From the NCBI GenBank assembly GCA_958295825.1, contig OY282375.1, forward strand, positions 1,907,489 to 1,971,488: DNA of 64,000 nucleotides. The letters run 5' to 3'. Source of the DNA: an uncultured Candidatus Entotheonella sp. Its GTDB lineage: Bacteria; Tectomicrobia; Entotheonellia; Entotheonellales; Entotheonellaceae. The first letter of the stretch is position 1. Every line of letters starts with the position of its first letter. This document shows positions 50,935-60,640 of this stretch, in pieces. Under the pieces are notes generated by a model. The model did no database searches. It saw nothing but the letters and a program-made list of their open reading frames with translations, and had not been told where the DNA came from. Position numbers and translations under genes: made by a program.

Positions 50935-52759
50935 TGAGGTTAGAGGCCATACCGAAGCTGCGTACCCCGATACATCAGTGGCTGCGGTTGGGGTGCGTCT
51001 TTGAACGCCCTCACCGTCTGGCACTACTAGTCACTCTCGTCTGCGCGCTGTCGGCGTGCGGCGGGGGCGGCGATGGCGACGCATCCCGAGATGGCGAGGC
51101 GAGCCCGCCACCGGCAGCCGATGAACTTCTGCCGGTAAGGGCCGATGTTGTTGACCCAAGCGAAGTCGCCTCAGGCGGCGGCAACACCGTGGCCCTCAGC
51201 AATCCCGACGCCTTTTCGAAAAGCAATCCGCAACTCGGGCTTTTGGATCAAGGGAAATTCGAATCGGGCGATTCCGAGTTCGAGCGACCTCGCCAGGGTC
51301 TATTGGGCCCCTTATTTAACAATGGGACCTGCGAGGGATGTCATAAGAAGGACGGGCGAGGCAACCCGCCACAGGATGCGAACGGCGACGGTGAGACCGA
51401 CCAGCGTATGGAGTCGATGCTGGTGCGCTTGAGCATCCCGGTCATTGATCCCACCGATTCCGTAGTAGTCATGGACGGGGTGGAGCCGGAGCCCGTCTAC
51501 GGCGGCCAGATTCAGGTCTTGGGGGGAATTGGAACGCCAGGCCGGCCATCGTTCCACCATAGCGCCCTGTTCCCCGACGGCAATCCCTCAGACGATCCCG
51601 AAGACGTGGTAGGCGAGGCTTTCGTCAGCATCCGTTACGAAACCATGGCCGGGCAATACGCCGACGGCACACCCTATCTTCTGCGCCAGCCGACGTATCG
51701 CATCCGCGACCTCGCCTACGGGCCGTTTTGCGGCGATGAGCCGGATTGCCGTCAAGATGAAGTTCAGTTCTCCCCGCGCGTGGCGTCCCAGGTCATCGGC
51801 CTCGGCCTGCTGGAAGCCATACCGGAGACCGATATCCTGCGGCATGCCGATTCGCGGGATATCAACGGCGACGGCATATCTGGTCGCCCGAATAGGGTCT
51901 GGGACGTGTGGACGGAAGCCTCTGGTCAGCTGGGCCGATTCGGACACAAGGCCAGCAAGCCGACCCTGCTGCATCAACTGGCCGCTGCGTATCTCGGGGA
52001 CATTGGTATCACCAGCGACCTGTTTCCGACGATACCTGCACGGTTTACCAACCCGCTTGTGAGGCGCTGGCGCAACAGCAAAGACCTACGGATAGGGCCG
52101 TGGAAATCGACAATCTGACCCTGGCGCTGGTGGAGTTCTACGTGCGCCAGCTTGCGGTGCCGCAGCGCCGCGGTTGGGACTATCGATCGGAAGCATGGGA
52201 ACCGCAAGTCTGGCGTGGTCGCCAACTATTCTTCGAAGCCAACTGCATCGGATGCCACGTACCGCGGCACGTCACTGGCGACGCCGACGGCAGCGTGCTA
52301 GGTCAAATCGCCGACACCCTGGATGGGTTGAACGGGCCGTCGGAGCAGTTGCCGTCATTGTCTCAACAGGTGATCTGGCCGTTCACCGACCTTCTGTTGC
52401 ACGACATGGGCGGCAGTTGCGAGCCCGTGATGCGTGAGGATGAAGATGGGGGTCCCTGTCCGGACGAGGCAGCTCAATCCTGTCTCTGGGTGCAACGCTG
52501 CGACGGATTGGCCGACGGCCGCCCCGACTTTGACGCCAGCGGGTCGGAATGGCGAACGGCGCCACTGTGGGGTCTGGGCTTGGTACAGACCGTCAATCCC
52601 AACGCCGGTTTCATGCACGATGGCCGCGCCGGTACGATCGAGGAGGCCATCCTCTGGCACGGGCATGCAAACAGCGAGGCAAGGCGCGCCTGGGAATTCT
52701 TCGTCAACCTCAGTCACTCCCAGCGTGATGATCTTTTGGCATTCCTGGAATCGTTGTAG
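50934..52759 (+). pseudogene. Di-heme oxidoreductase (DUF1111), frameshifted
   Basis: The start GTG 50934 overlaps the imelysin stop by one base. The protein is a lipoprotein (ALSACGGGG) with CEGCH near residue 136 and, after a frame change, CIGCHVPRH, the two heme attachment sites of DUF1111 proteins. The first frame ends at 52118. Near 52025 one base appears missing: TTTCCGACGAT should read on as FPDDTCTVYQPAC in the second frame, which runs to 52759. All else is intact, so this is a recent break or an assembly error. Confidence 0.82.
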
Positions 52760-52761
52760 CC

Positions 52762-54264
52762 ATGACGGACCCCGCTTGGCCCCGTCCGCGGCGCGGTTAC
52801 TGGCGCTACAGCGCCTTGGTGACCGCCATACTCGGGGCTTTGGTCCTCCTGGTCATTGAATTATTCAGACCGTCCCATCAGGCGCCGCCGGACCCTGCCG
52901 AGTCTCTCCCCGGCGGCAGCACGACGCGGGCTATGGGAGTGCAGAAAACCTTCCTGGAACCCGCTGCCAATCTGTCTTTGGAACGACAACTGGAATTCTA
53001 TTCCGGCGGATCCTTATTCCGGCAGGCGTGGTTGATGGCGCCAAGTAGCACCACCTTGCGGGACGGTTTGGGTCCTCTGTTCAACGCGCGCGCCTGCAGC
53101 ACGTGCCACGTCCGTGGCGGGGGCGGGCGCCCGCCCCTGACGCCGCAGGAGCCCATGGTGTCGTTGACCCTGCGCCTGAGTATCCCAGGCGCCGACCCGC
53201 ATCTTGGGGTGGCGCCGGAACCGACTTATGGGGACCAACTCCAAATCCTGGGCACTGCCCTGACAAAGAAAGCGGGATTGAGTCCCGGTGACGATGCCCC
53301 AGAGGGTCACGGCCCCGTCGGGGAAGGCTTCGGCGAGGTGGCCTACAAAACCCGGCATGGCCAATACGCGGACGGCGACGCATGGGAATTGCGCGTGCCG
53401 CGCTACAGCATTCGCGATCTTGCCTACGGTCCACTGCACGGCGACACGCTTCTGTCGCCGCGGCTGGCTCCGGCATTGCTTGGCGCCGGCTTGCTGGAGG
53501 CGATTCCAGAGGAGGTCGTCACGGAGATGGCCGACCCCGAAGATATGGACGGCGATGGCATATCGGGCCGTGTCAATCGCGTCTGGGACCGCGCCCAACT
53601 GCAGGTCGTGCCGGGGCGTTTCGGCTGGAAGGCATCGCAACCGAATTTGCTGCAGCAGGCCGCGGCAGCGTTCCGCAACGACATTGGCATCACGAATACG
53701 TTGTATCCCTCCGAATCCTGCACCGCGGCACAGAGGTCGTGCCGCCGGGCACGGAACGGTAGAGGTCCGGGTACCCCGCACGAAATTTCAGACGATCTGC
53801 TGGCGTCGACCACTTATTTCTTGCGTTTTCTCGCCATTCCTGGGCGCCGTAATGCGCAGGGGACAGAGGTGCTTGAGGGCAGACACCTGTTTCGCCAGGT
53901 CGGCTGCGCAGCGTGCCACGTGCCCCGGCACGTGACTGGCGAGTTGGCGGGATTTCCTGAGTTGTCGAATCAGATCATCTGGCCTTATACCGATCTGCTG
54001 CTGCACGACATGGGCGACGGCTTGGCCGATGGCCGCCGCGAATTCGACGCCAGGGGTCGAGAATGGCGCACACCGCCCTTATGGGGTTTGGGCTGGGGCA
54101 AGCGCGTCACGGGTCACGAATCCTACCTGCACGACGGCCGCGCTCGCAGCCTGAGCGAGGCGATTCTGTGGCACGGCGGCGAGGCTCAGGCTGCGCAGCT
54201 GGTATTCCTGAACCTGTCACGCGGCGAGCGGCAGGCGCTGGTGGCGTTCCTCGAGTCTCTATGA
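52762..54264 (+). CDS. Di-heme oxidoreductase (DUF1111), second copy
   Basis: The 500-residue protein has one N-terminal membrane anchor (LVTAILGALVLLVIELF). Heme sites are CSTCHVRGG and CAACHVPRHVTG. Blocks such as GEGFGEVAYKTRHGQYADG and DMDGDGISGRVNRVWD are shared with the preceding broken gene, so the two are paralogues. It starts two bases after the stop of that gene. Such proteins probably transfer electrons in the periplasm. Confidence 0.9.
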   Translation: MTDPAWPRPRRGYWRYSALVTAILGALVLLVIELFRPSHQAPPDPAESLPGGSTTRAMGVQKTFLEPAANLSLERQLEFYSGGSLFRQAWLMAPSSTTLRDGLGPLFNARACSTCHVRGGGGRPPLTPQEPMVSLTLRLSIPGADPHLGVAPEPTYGDQLQILGTALTKKAGLSPGDDAPEGHGPVGEGFGEVAYKTRHGQYADGDAWELRVPRYSIRDLAYGPLHGDTLLSPRLAPALLGAGLLEAIPEEVVTEMADPEDMDGDGISGRVNRVWDRAQLQVVPGRFGWKASQPNLLQQAAAAFRNDIGITNTLYPSESCTAAQRSCRRARNGRGPGTPHEISDDLLASTTYFLRFLAIPGRRNAQGTEVLEGRHLFRQVGCAACHVPRHVTGELAGFPELSNQIIWPYTDLLLHDMGDGLADGRREFDARGREWRTPPLWGLGWGKRVTGHESYLHDGRARSLSEAILWHGGEAQAAQLVFLNLSRGERQALVAFLESL

Positions 54265-54396
54265 ACAGCGCCCCGGAACGGTATCGCCTGCACGTCATGC
54301 CAAGCTCGACCCGGCGCCCAGTGGATTCCGGCTTCCGCCGGAATGACGAGTTGGACTTTGGAGGGTCTATTCACGTACAGAACAAGGAGGGTGGAT
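54265..54396. other. Spacer containing a palindromic repeat
   Basis: The 132-base gap separates the second di-heme gene from the second imelysin and includes the repeat at 54325-54344. Confidence 0.35.
54325..54344. repeat. ATTCCGGC palindromic repeat
   Basis: ATTCCGGC and GCCGGAAT form perfect 8-base arms around TTCC, followed by GACG. This form of intergenic repeat is common in many proteobacterial genomes. Confidence 0.6.
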
Positions 54397-55605
54397 ATGC
54401 CGGCACGCGATAGAAGTTGGTGCGCATTTCCAGGCGGTGTCAGGCTCCCGTGGCGCTGGTTGGCGCTGGGTACGCTCGTGTTACTCTTCGCTGCCGTGAC
54501 GCCGGGTTGCGGCGGCGGGGGAGATGGCGGCAGCGGTGGCGGAGGAGGCGCCGAGGACGGGGGACTTAGCGACGCCCAATTGCGATTGCAGTTCATTCAA
54601 GCCATCGGTAACGGCTTTATTCTGCCTACCTATACTGCCATGGAGGAGGCAAGCGAACTGATCGCCTCGGCGGAGACCTTCTGCGCGGCTCCGAATGAGA
54701 ATAGCCTGCACGCCGCTCAGGACCAATGGCGGCAAGTCGTCGGTCTGTGGATGGAAAGCGAGTTGGTCAAGTTTGGACCTGCCAAGCAAGACCTCGTGCA
54801 CGACAATATCGACATACCCAGGGGCGGCCACGCCAATGCTAACGGCATCGAGGCGCGGATCAGAGGGGGCGGAGACATTGATCCGGACGATCCGGCATTT
54901 GCCAGAAGACTTCCCGTAAATCAGCGCGGCTTGGAAGGTATCGAATACGTACTCTTCGGCGACGATGGCCAGGGCGAGACCATGCTTGCAACCAGTGACC
55001 AGTTCTGGGGGAGGCGCTGTGACTATCTGAAGGCAATCGTCGGCAACCTGCACGCCAACGTTGAGATAATTCTCACCCGATGGCAGGCCAACGGCGGCTA
55101 CATCGACGATTGGAACTCCGCGGGCGGCACGGACAATCCCACCTATCCCTCTGTCCAAAGCGCGATCGATGATCTGATGACGGAGATGGAATTTGTCATG
55201 GACGACTTGGTCAACGTCAAACTGCAGCATGTCAACTGGGTACAAAGGAAACCAGAGTCGTGGCGCAGTGGGAATTCGATTGCCAACGTGCGCCGCCGCA
55301 TCAAAGCCGCTGAGATGATATACCTCGGTGTCGATAGAGATACGGGCGAAGACCAATTTGGCATGGACGACTACTTGCGGCGGACCGGGGAGGCAGGCCT
55401 CGATACTCAGATACGCGCTCAGTTTGGCGTCGCGCTGTCTGGCCTGGACGCCATCCCTGGCGCCCTTGCCGACGCGGTGATTGGCAATTTAAGCCTTGTT
55501 GATGACGCTGAGGCAAAATCGAGGGCATTACTCCGTTTGCTCAAGCGCGATCTGTCGGAACACCTGGACGTGTTCTTCGGCTTCAATGACGCCGATGGGG
55601 ATTAG
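54397..55605 (+). CDS. Imelysin-family lipoprotein, second copy
   Basis: The 402-residue protein has a lipoprotein signal (LVLLFAAVTPGC) and a Gly/Asp-rich linker, then two imelysin-like repeats. The GxxxxE region is GLEGIEYVLFGDDG, close to but not the same as the GxHxxE of the first copy, since the histidine is replaced. ATG 54397 has an AAGGAGGG site. It belongs to the same operon. Confidence 0.87.
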   Translation: MPARDRSWCAFPGGVRLPWRWLALGTLVLLFAAVTPGCGGGGDGGSGGGGGAEDGGLSDAQLRLQFIQAIGNGFILPTYTAMEEASELIASAETFCAAPNENSLHAAQDQWRQVVGLWMESELVKFGPAKQDLVHDNIDIPRGGHANANGIEARIRGGGDIDPDDPAFARRLPVNQRGLEGIEYVLFGDDGQGETMLATSDQFWGRRCDYLKAIVGNLHANVEIILTRWQANGGYIDDWNSAGGTDNPTYPSVQSAIDDLMTEMEFVMDDLVNVKLQHVNWVQRKPESWRSGNSIANVRRRIKAAEMIYLGVDRDTGEDQFGMDDYLRRTGEAGLDTQIRAQFGVALSGLDAIPGALADAVIGNLSLVDDAEAKSRALLRLLKRDLSEHLDVFFGFNDADGD

Positions 55606-55608
55606 CCA

Positions 55609-56727
55609 ATGCGAACGCCCCACGTCAGTCGGCGCGCCTTTCTTACCGGGGCAGGGGCGGCTGCCGTGGGCGCCGGATTTGTCGGCTGGCCTTCACGACA
55701 CCGGGACAGGCTGTTCCTGAGCGCGTATCACGACCGCGGCGAGCGTCCCCACGTCGGCGCCTTTGACGCGTGGGGACGCTTGCGCTTCCGACTGCCTATC
55801 GGCTTGAGGGCGCACGCTGCGGTGGGGCGTCCCGTCCATCGCGACGTTGCCGTAATCATTGCCAGGCGACCTGGCGATTTGCTATACGAACTTGACTTGG
55901 CCGGCGGCGCGATCCGGCGCGTGGCACATAGCGCCGGCAACCGCCACTTTTATGGACATGGCGTGTACAGCCCCAATGGCCGGTATCTCTTCACGACCGA
56001 GAACGATTTCGCCAACGGCGTCGGCGTAATCGGCGTCCGTGACGGCGAAACGTTGGCCCTGCTGCGGGAGATGCCGTCTCACGGCATCGGGCCCCACGAG
56101 CTGGTGTTTCTGGCGGACGGCCAGACGCTGGTGGTGGCCAACGGCGGCATTCGCACCCGTCCTGGTTCCCGCCGCGAAAAGCTGAACATCCCCACTATGG
56201 CGCCGTCTCTAACCTACGTCGACGCCGCCAGCGGAGAATTGCGCGCCAAGCACACCCTGGAAAACCGCTTTCTCAGTATCCGCCACCTTGCCGTTGGGCC
56301 CGGCGACCTTATCGGCATTGCGCTGCAACATGAAGGACCGCTTGAGGCCACAGTACCACTCGTCGGATTTCAGCGCGGCCAGGCGCCGATCGTGCTGGCC
56401 ACTGCGCCGGATTCTTTGCTGCGCAGACTCAACCACTACACGGGCAGCATCTGTCTACACCCCACCTCTGGCATCGCGGCGGTGTCGTGCCCGCGGGGCG
56501 GACAAGTGACGTTTTGGGACGCCGCGACGGCAGGCTTCGTTACCGCCTTGCCGATCCGCGACGCGGGCGGCATCAGCCTCTTCGCCGATGGGCAATCCTT
56601 TGTAATCACCAATGGATTGGGAGAGATTCACACCATCCGTGCCGCCACCCTGACCCCTGCGTCAGCGCCTGTCAGCATCGCTGACACGATGTGGGATAAC
56701 CACCTGACATTGATCCGGCCTGTGTAA
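55609..56727 (+). CDS. DUF1513 periplasmic beta-propeller (Tat substrate)
   Basis: The 372-residue protein has a Tat-type signal with SRRAFLTGAGAAAVGAG at its start. The remainder is a beta-propeller like DUF1513, with RHFYGHGVYSPNGRYLFTTE, GIGPHELVFLADGQTLVVAN and the tail SIADTMWDNHLTLI. DUF1513 proteins are encoded with imelysins and di-heme proteins. It starts three bases after the imelysin stop. Confidence 0.88.
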   Translation: MRTPHVSRRAFLTGAGAAAVGAGFVGWPSRHRDRLFLSAYHDRGERPHVGAFDAWGRLRFRLPIGLRAHAAVGRPVHRDVAVIIARRPGDLLYELDLAGGAIRRVAHSAGNRHFYGHGVYSPNGRYLFTTENDFANGVGVIGVRDGETLALLREMPSHGIGPHELVFLADGQTLVVANGGIRTRPGSRREKLNIPTMAPSLTYVDAASGELRAKHTLENRFLSIRHLAVGPGDLIGIALQHEGPLEATVPLVGFQRGQAPIVLATAPDSLLRRLNHYTGSICLHPTSGIAAVSCPRGGQVTFWDAATAGFVTALPIRDAGGISLFADGQSFVITNGLGEIHTIRAATLTPASAPVSIADTMWDNHLTLIRPV

Positions 56728-56781
56728 TCTTGTCCTGTCCTCTAACCCTTTTTTGCAAAAGGAGGGGAGAGGACAGGGCGA

Positions 56782-56804
56782 GGTCGGATTACGCTGCGCT
56801 AACC
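56782..56804. terminator. GTCGGATTACGC-type repeat between convergent genes
   Basis: GGTCGGATTACGC followed by GCGCTAACC gives an imperfect palindrome like the one at 29128. It lies between stops at 56727 (plus) and 56816 (minus), so it may terminate both transcripts. Confidence 0.5.
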
Positions 56805-56815
56805 ACCCTGCAAGG

Positions 56816-57316
56816 CTATATGTCATCGGTATAAGCATTACGTGTGCGCCCGAAAGTGGCGATCAGGACGGCGATAATCAGCACGGCAAGGGAAATCTGG
56901 AAGGCAAGGAACGCGGTAATTTTCCAGTAGGCAAAGGCCGGATGCACGTAGCGCACCAGCCAGCCGCCTGCCTCGTTGGCGACGGCGGTGCCGAAGGAGA
57001 CGAGCAGCAGCCAGAATTTCAGGCGTACGGACAGGGGAACGAACAACACCAAGTGGGTCAGGGTGAGGATGAGAATACCCATCGCAAACAGATGGAAGTG
57101 GGAAATTTCGAGCAGGCCCTGGTAGGTGCGCGGACGTGTAAAGCGTTCTTCTGAGCCGCGGTAGTATTCCACCACCGACGTCGGCGTGAGCTTCATTTTG
57201 TTGAAGTAGAGGAGGGCGTTGGTGACCCAGAGGCCGACGGTGTAAAGCAGGAACAGCGCGATAATCAGGCGCAAAAGGCTGTTGCGGCGCCATTCGCCAG
57301 TGATGACGAAGCGCAT
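56816..57316 (-). CDS. Four-helix membrane protein
   Basis: The 166-residue protein has four membrane helices, at about residues 12-40, 72-95, 98-120 and 130-158. The histidines in ISHFHLFAMGILILTLTHL could bind a b-type heme. It follows the FMN-binding gene by one base and is the last gene of the minus-strand group. I cannot name a family. In the context of ApbE and an FMN-binding protein it may be a cytochrome b-like electron carrier (inference). Confidence 0.6.
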   Translation of the reverse strand: MRFVITGEWRRNSLLRLIIALFLLYTVGLWVTNALLYFNKMKLTPTSVVEYYRGSEERFTRPRTYQGLLEISHFHLFAMGILILTLTHLVLFVPLSVRLKFWLLLVSFGTAVANEAGGWLVRYVHPAFAYWKITAFLAFQISLAVLIIAVLIATFGRTRNAYTDDI

Positions 57317-57317
57317 T

Positions 57318-57884
57318 CTAGGGCCGGGCCTTTCGCAGAGCCACTTGGTACACGGCCAAGGCGCGCCGCACCGCGTCGGTCATGGCGTGGGCACTCAGGG
57401 TTGCACCACTGATCGGGGCGATACCGCGCCTCACTTGCAGGTCGGGCGTCAGGGTTTTGCCAGGGAATTGCCGTTGCCAGCGATCGCTGGGCATGTATTC
57501 CTGCGGTTCGTGGAAGGCGACGATGAGTACGGAGTCGACCACCCCTTGCGGTGTCAGCACTACGAAAAGGGCCTCGGGCTGGGTGCGAACGGTGTGAATA
57601 TCCAGGAAGGCGTAGCCGAGCGTCTCGTCTCCCTTGCGCCCGACGTGAACGGTCAGAAGTTGGGATTCCAACGGGCTGCGGGCCAATTCTTCGACGTGAG
57701 CGGCTTGCTCGGCGGTCAGGAAAACCGCCTCCGGTTCAATGCTGTCGGCTTCAGGAAAAATGAGTTGCAGGGCCTCGTTTTTGGCATAGAGAACCACGGC
57801 CTCAGCCGAATTGAAGACACCTGGAAGCCATAAAACACCAACTAGCGCAAACAAAACCGTGGCCTGTCCCAGCCGCTGCCGCAT
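57318..57884 (-). CDS. FMN-binding-domain protein (RnfG/NqrC-like)
   Basis: This protein of about 188 residues has a signal anchor (ATVLFALVGVLWLPGVF) and a C-terminal FMN-binding domain. Its site ISGATLSAHAMTDAV is close to the S/D-GA-T/S-x-T motif that ApbE flavinylates. The final residue is Ser here, not Thr, a deviation worth checking. The long upstream extension to 58004 is probably not translated; ATG 57884 (MRQRLGQAT) gives the signal anchor. It is close to an apbE gene on the same strand. Confidence 0.82.
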   Translation of the reverse strand: MRQRLGQATVLFALVGVLWLPGVFNSAEAVVLYAKNEALQLIFPEADSIEPEAVFLTAEQAAHVEELARSPLESQLLTVHVGRKGDETLGYAFLDIHTVRTQPEALFVVLTPQGVVDSVLIVAFHEPQEYMPSDRWQRQFPGKTLTPDLQVRRGIAPISGATLSAHAMTDAVRRALAVYQVALRKARP

Positions 57885-58248
57885 CAACCATCTCCAAAAA
57901 AAGCAGGTCGGAATAACGATCCGTAATCCGAACATTCCCAGCGCTTCGCTGGACGTCAGATCACAAGGCGCATCCGACCTACACGGGGTAGGATCCGCTG
58001 ACATTCATAAGAGCAGCCCTACGGTCGTATGAGTCGCCGGCTTGACGCAGGAGTCAACGACGATGCCTCTCTGGGAACGCGGGCATCTTGCCCGCAGGGT
58101 TCCGCCTTAGCGGGCTGGAAGCCCGCACTCCCAGGCATGGGAAGCATGGCGATGAGGCCGCCGGACGACTTCTGAAACCGGCCACAACAAGGGCGGGATC
58201 ACTCACAAACCCCCCTCTTCGTGCCGGTCGCGTGAATGTCAATAGGCC
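57885..58248. other. Spacer of 364 bases with palindromic repeats
   Basis: Between the FMN-binding gene and the porin there is no gene. The stretch holds the paired hairpin repeat at 58071-58134. Near 57903-57980 there are scraps resembling the GTCGGATTACGC repeat family. Confidence 0.5.
58071..58134. repeat. Double-hairpin palindromic repeat
   Basis: Two perfect hairpins, GCGGGCATCTTGCCCGC (58079-58095) and GCGGGCTGGAAGCCCGC (58110-58126), sit inside outer arms CTGGGA (58071-58076) and TCCCAG (58129-58134). The unit can fold as a cruciform or three-way structure like a REP/BIME element. Confidence 0.85.
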
Positions 58249-59503
58249 CTAGAAGGCGAAGCCGACACCGATGTTGAGGTCGTTCAACTCCGGCAAGTCG
58301 CCACCCTTCGAATCGAATTGGCGGTAGTCAATCTTAAACACAACGTTTGGGTGCGGGAGAAAATTGATGCCCGCGGTGACCACCGTTCGGTCTTTGGTCT
58401 CGTCGGCAAGAAAGCCTGCCGGCACATCCTCCTGCGTGTTGAAGCGCTCGTAACGCACGAACGGCACCAGACCCATACGGGTAGCGGGTTTAAAGGCAGG
58501 CAGAATATCATAGGCGATTTCGCCGTACCAACCCCATTGGACCTCGCTAATTCCTTCACCTTTAGCAGCCACTGAGAATTTCTGTATCGTCTATCGTGTT
58601 CCGTACGTACAGGGCACGCAGATGCAAGCCGCGGTACTGGTATTGCCCGTGGACCTCCCACATGATCATGGTGGCGGAAGCCTTGCGGTCGCCGAAGAGT
58701 AGGCCCTGACCGGTGTCGCCCCTTACCACGGAACCCCCAACCAACAAGCCGTTCATCGGTATCGCATCAACACGGGCAACGATGCTCATGTCGGCCAAGG
58801 CTTTGCTGCCCTTTTGCCGGCCGCTTCGGACGCCTGACGACGAGAATTTGTCGGCGCGCAGATTAGTGGTGGTGTAAAGACGGTATTGCACGGCACCGCC
58901 GGCGAATTCACCGAAGAAGCCGGCGCCATTCTCACGCCACGTGCTGGGGATGATGGTCAGTTCCACGACGGGCCGCTCGTTACCGTAATAATATGGGGGC
59001 TCGTGGATCTCGTTAAGGAAGCCGACCGGCATCAAGAGCATGCCAAAACGGAAATTGGCCTCGGGTCTGTAGAGGTAGTCGATGGTGGCGAATTCCACAA
59101 AGACTTCATTGGCGTGCTCGAATTCAATTTCGGCATTCAGCAGCAGGTTCTCGGTGAATTTGAAGCCGGCGTAAAGGATGAAACGCTTGTAATCCCACTT
59201 GTCCTGAGCACGATCAAAGACCTGCAGCCAAGTCTGGCCGTAGCCGCCAAGCGACAGGCCGCGCTCACGTCCATATATCTTGGAGGCCGCCGGACCCAAT
59301 CCGTAAGCGCTCTTGTAGTCGGACTCTTCGGGAAGCACGAAAAGGCTTCTGAGGCGGTCGAACTCGGTAGCCAGGATGCCCTGGCGCTCCTCAAGGCTCT
59401 GCAGACGCTGCTCCAGGTCGTCCTGCGCGAATGCGGTGCCGGCGCCGAGGCAAAGCAGGGTGGCAAGCGCCAAGGTCAGTACACGTACGAATATCTTCCG
59501 CAT
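58249..59503 (-). pseudogene. Phosphate-selective-type porin, frameshifted
   Basis: The protein starts with a signal peptide (LTLALATLLCLGAGTAFA) and a short coiled coil (DDLEQRLQSLEERQGILA). A beta-barrel follows, as in porin O/P-like proteins. The first frame stops at 58562 after DDTEILSGC. The second frame, beginning VAAKGEGISEVQWGWYGEI, continues to 58249 and ends in FAF as barrels do. One extra base near 58575 joins them to a product of about 417 residues. This may be real or an assembly error. Confidence 0.78.
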
Positions 59504-59530
59504 GAAGTCCTCCTTAAGGTACGAACGGGA

Positions 59531-60640
59531 TCACGAATCGGCCTCGACGGTTGCCGTGCCGTCGAACAGGGTCAGGCGGCCGCGCAGCCCCTTGCTGGCA
59601 TGCACCAGCAGGCGGTTCGGACGGGAAGGGGTACGGGTTACCATGAGGGTCTCGACGCCCGACCGGCCGCGGAGCCAGGTTAGGCCGTCGCGCCCCATGA
59701 CCAAGGCCGCCGTCGCCAAGGCGTCGGCGCGCATGGCCGTTGGCGCTATCACCGTCATGCTGAGGGCCGTGTCGGCGGGGTAGCCGCGTTGCGGATGCAG
59801 CAGATGACCGTAACGTTGGCCGTTGTATACACGGTAACGCAGATAGTTACCGGAGGTGGCCACGGCGCCGCCGTTGAGCGAAAGCGCCAGGAGCAGTCGG
59901 GCAGGGACCAACGGGTGCTGCACCCCGACGACCCAGGGGGCGCCGTCCGGATGGCGGCCCAACAGACGAAGGTCGCCACCGGCATTGACCATGCCCTGAT
60001 GGACGCCGCAATGCCGAAGCGCTTCGACGGCTTGGTCAACGGCGTAACCCTTGGCGATACCGCCGAAGTCGAGCTGCATGCCGGGCCTTGCCAAGCGCAC
60101 CGTGCCGTTGGCGCCGTCAAAGTGCACGTGCCGGTAGTCAACCAAGGCCAGGGCGGCCTCAAGCTGCCGTGGACCGGGGGCTTCCTGCCGGACGCTATGG
60201 AAGCCCCACTGCGCCAGTAAAGGACTGATGGTGACGTCAAGGGCACCTTGGCTCGCTGCGGCGACGCTCAAGGATTCCCGGAGCACCGCGGCCGTACTGT
60301 CGTGGATCGGCATTTCCTCCTGCCCGGCCAGCCGGTTCAAGCGGCCAACGTCGCTTTCGGACCGGTACAGGCTCATGTCACGGTCGACTTGCTCCACTGC
60401 AGCAAAGGCGGACCGGACGGCTTGTCTCGCTTGCCTCGGAACGGCATGGAACGCTTGACATTCAACCGCCGTGCCCATAATGGGCAACGACCGTAGCAGG
60501 CCAGGGGTGGATGGTTGCGGTGCCGTCCATGCCGCGTTCGGCAGTACAAGCCCCGCAGTTCCCGTGGCCGCCACAGCCAGGAAGCAACGCCTGGTTAAAA
60601 CAGACTGCGGCAGCAGTCTGAGAGGTCTGGTCACACGCAT
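59531..60640 (-). CDS. apbE: FAD:protein FMN transferase (ApbE)
   Basis: The protein of about 369 residues has a Tat-like N-terminal (LTRRCFLAVAATGTAGLV). ApbE blocks follow: IMGTAVECQAF, DRDMSLYRSESDVGRLN, DFGGIAKGYAVDQAVEAL and NAGGDLRLLG, then the C-terminal DALATAALVMG. The enzyme attaches FMN covalently to a Thr or Ser of FMN-binding proteins in the periplasm. The start is uncertain between 60640, 60643 (GTG) and 60673. A weak Fur-like site lies upstream. It is the first gene of a group that includes the FMN-binding protein. Confidence 0.9.
   Translation of the reverse strand: MRVTRPLRLLPQSVLTRRCFLAVAATGTAGLVLPNAAWTAPQPSTPGLLRSLPIMGTAVECQAFHAVPRQARQAVRSAFAAVEQVDRDMSLYRSESDVGRLNRLAGQEEMPIHDSTAAVLRESLSVAAASQGALDVTISPLLAQWGFHSVRQEAPGPRQLEAALALVDYRHVHFDGANGTVRLARPGMQLDFGGIAKGYAVDQAVEALRHCGVHQGMVNAGGDLRLLGRHPDGAPWVVGVQHPLVPARLLLALSLNGGAVATSGNYLRYRVYNGQRYGHLLHPQRGYPADTALSMTVIAPTAMRADALATAALVMGRDGLTWLRGRSGVETLMVTRTPSRPNRLLVHASKGLRGRLTLFDGTATVEADS

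Noticed and set aside
58004..58004. Longer start for the FMN-binding protein at 58004
   Set aside because: The extra 40 residues have no membrane or domain feature and overlap repeat-like DNA. ATG 57884 gives a proper signal anchor.
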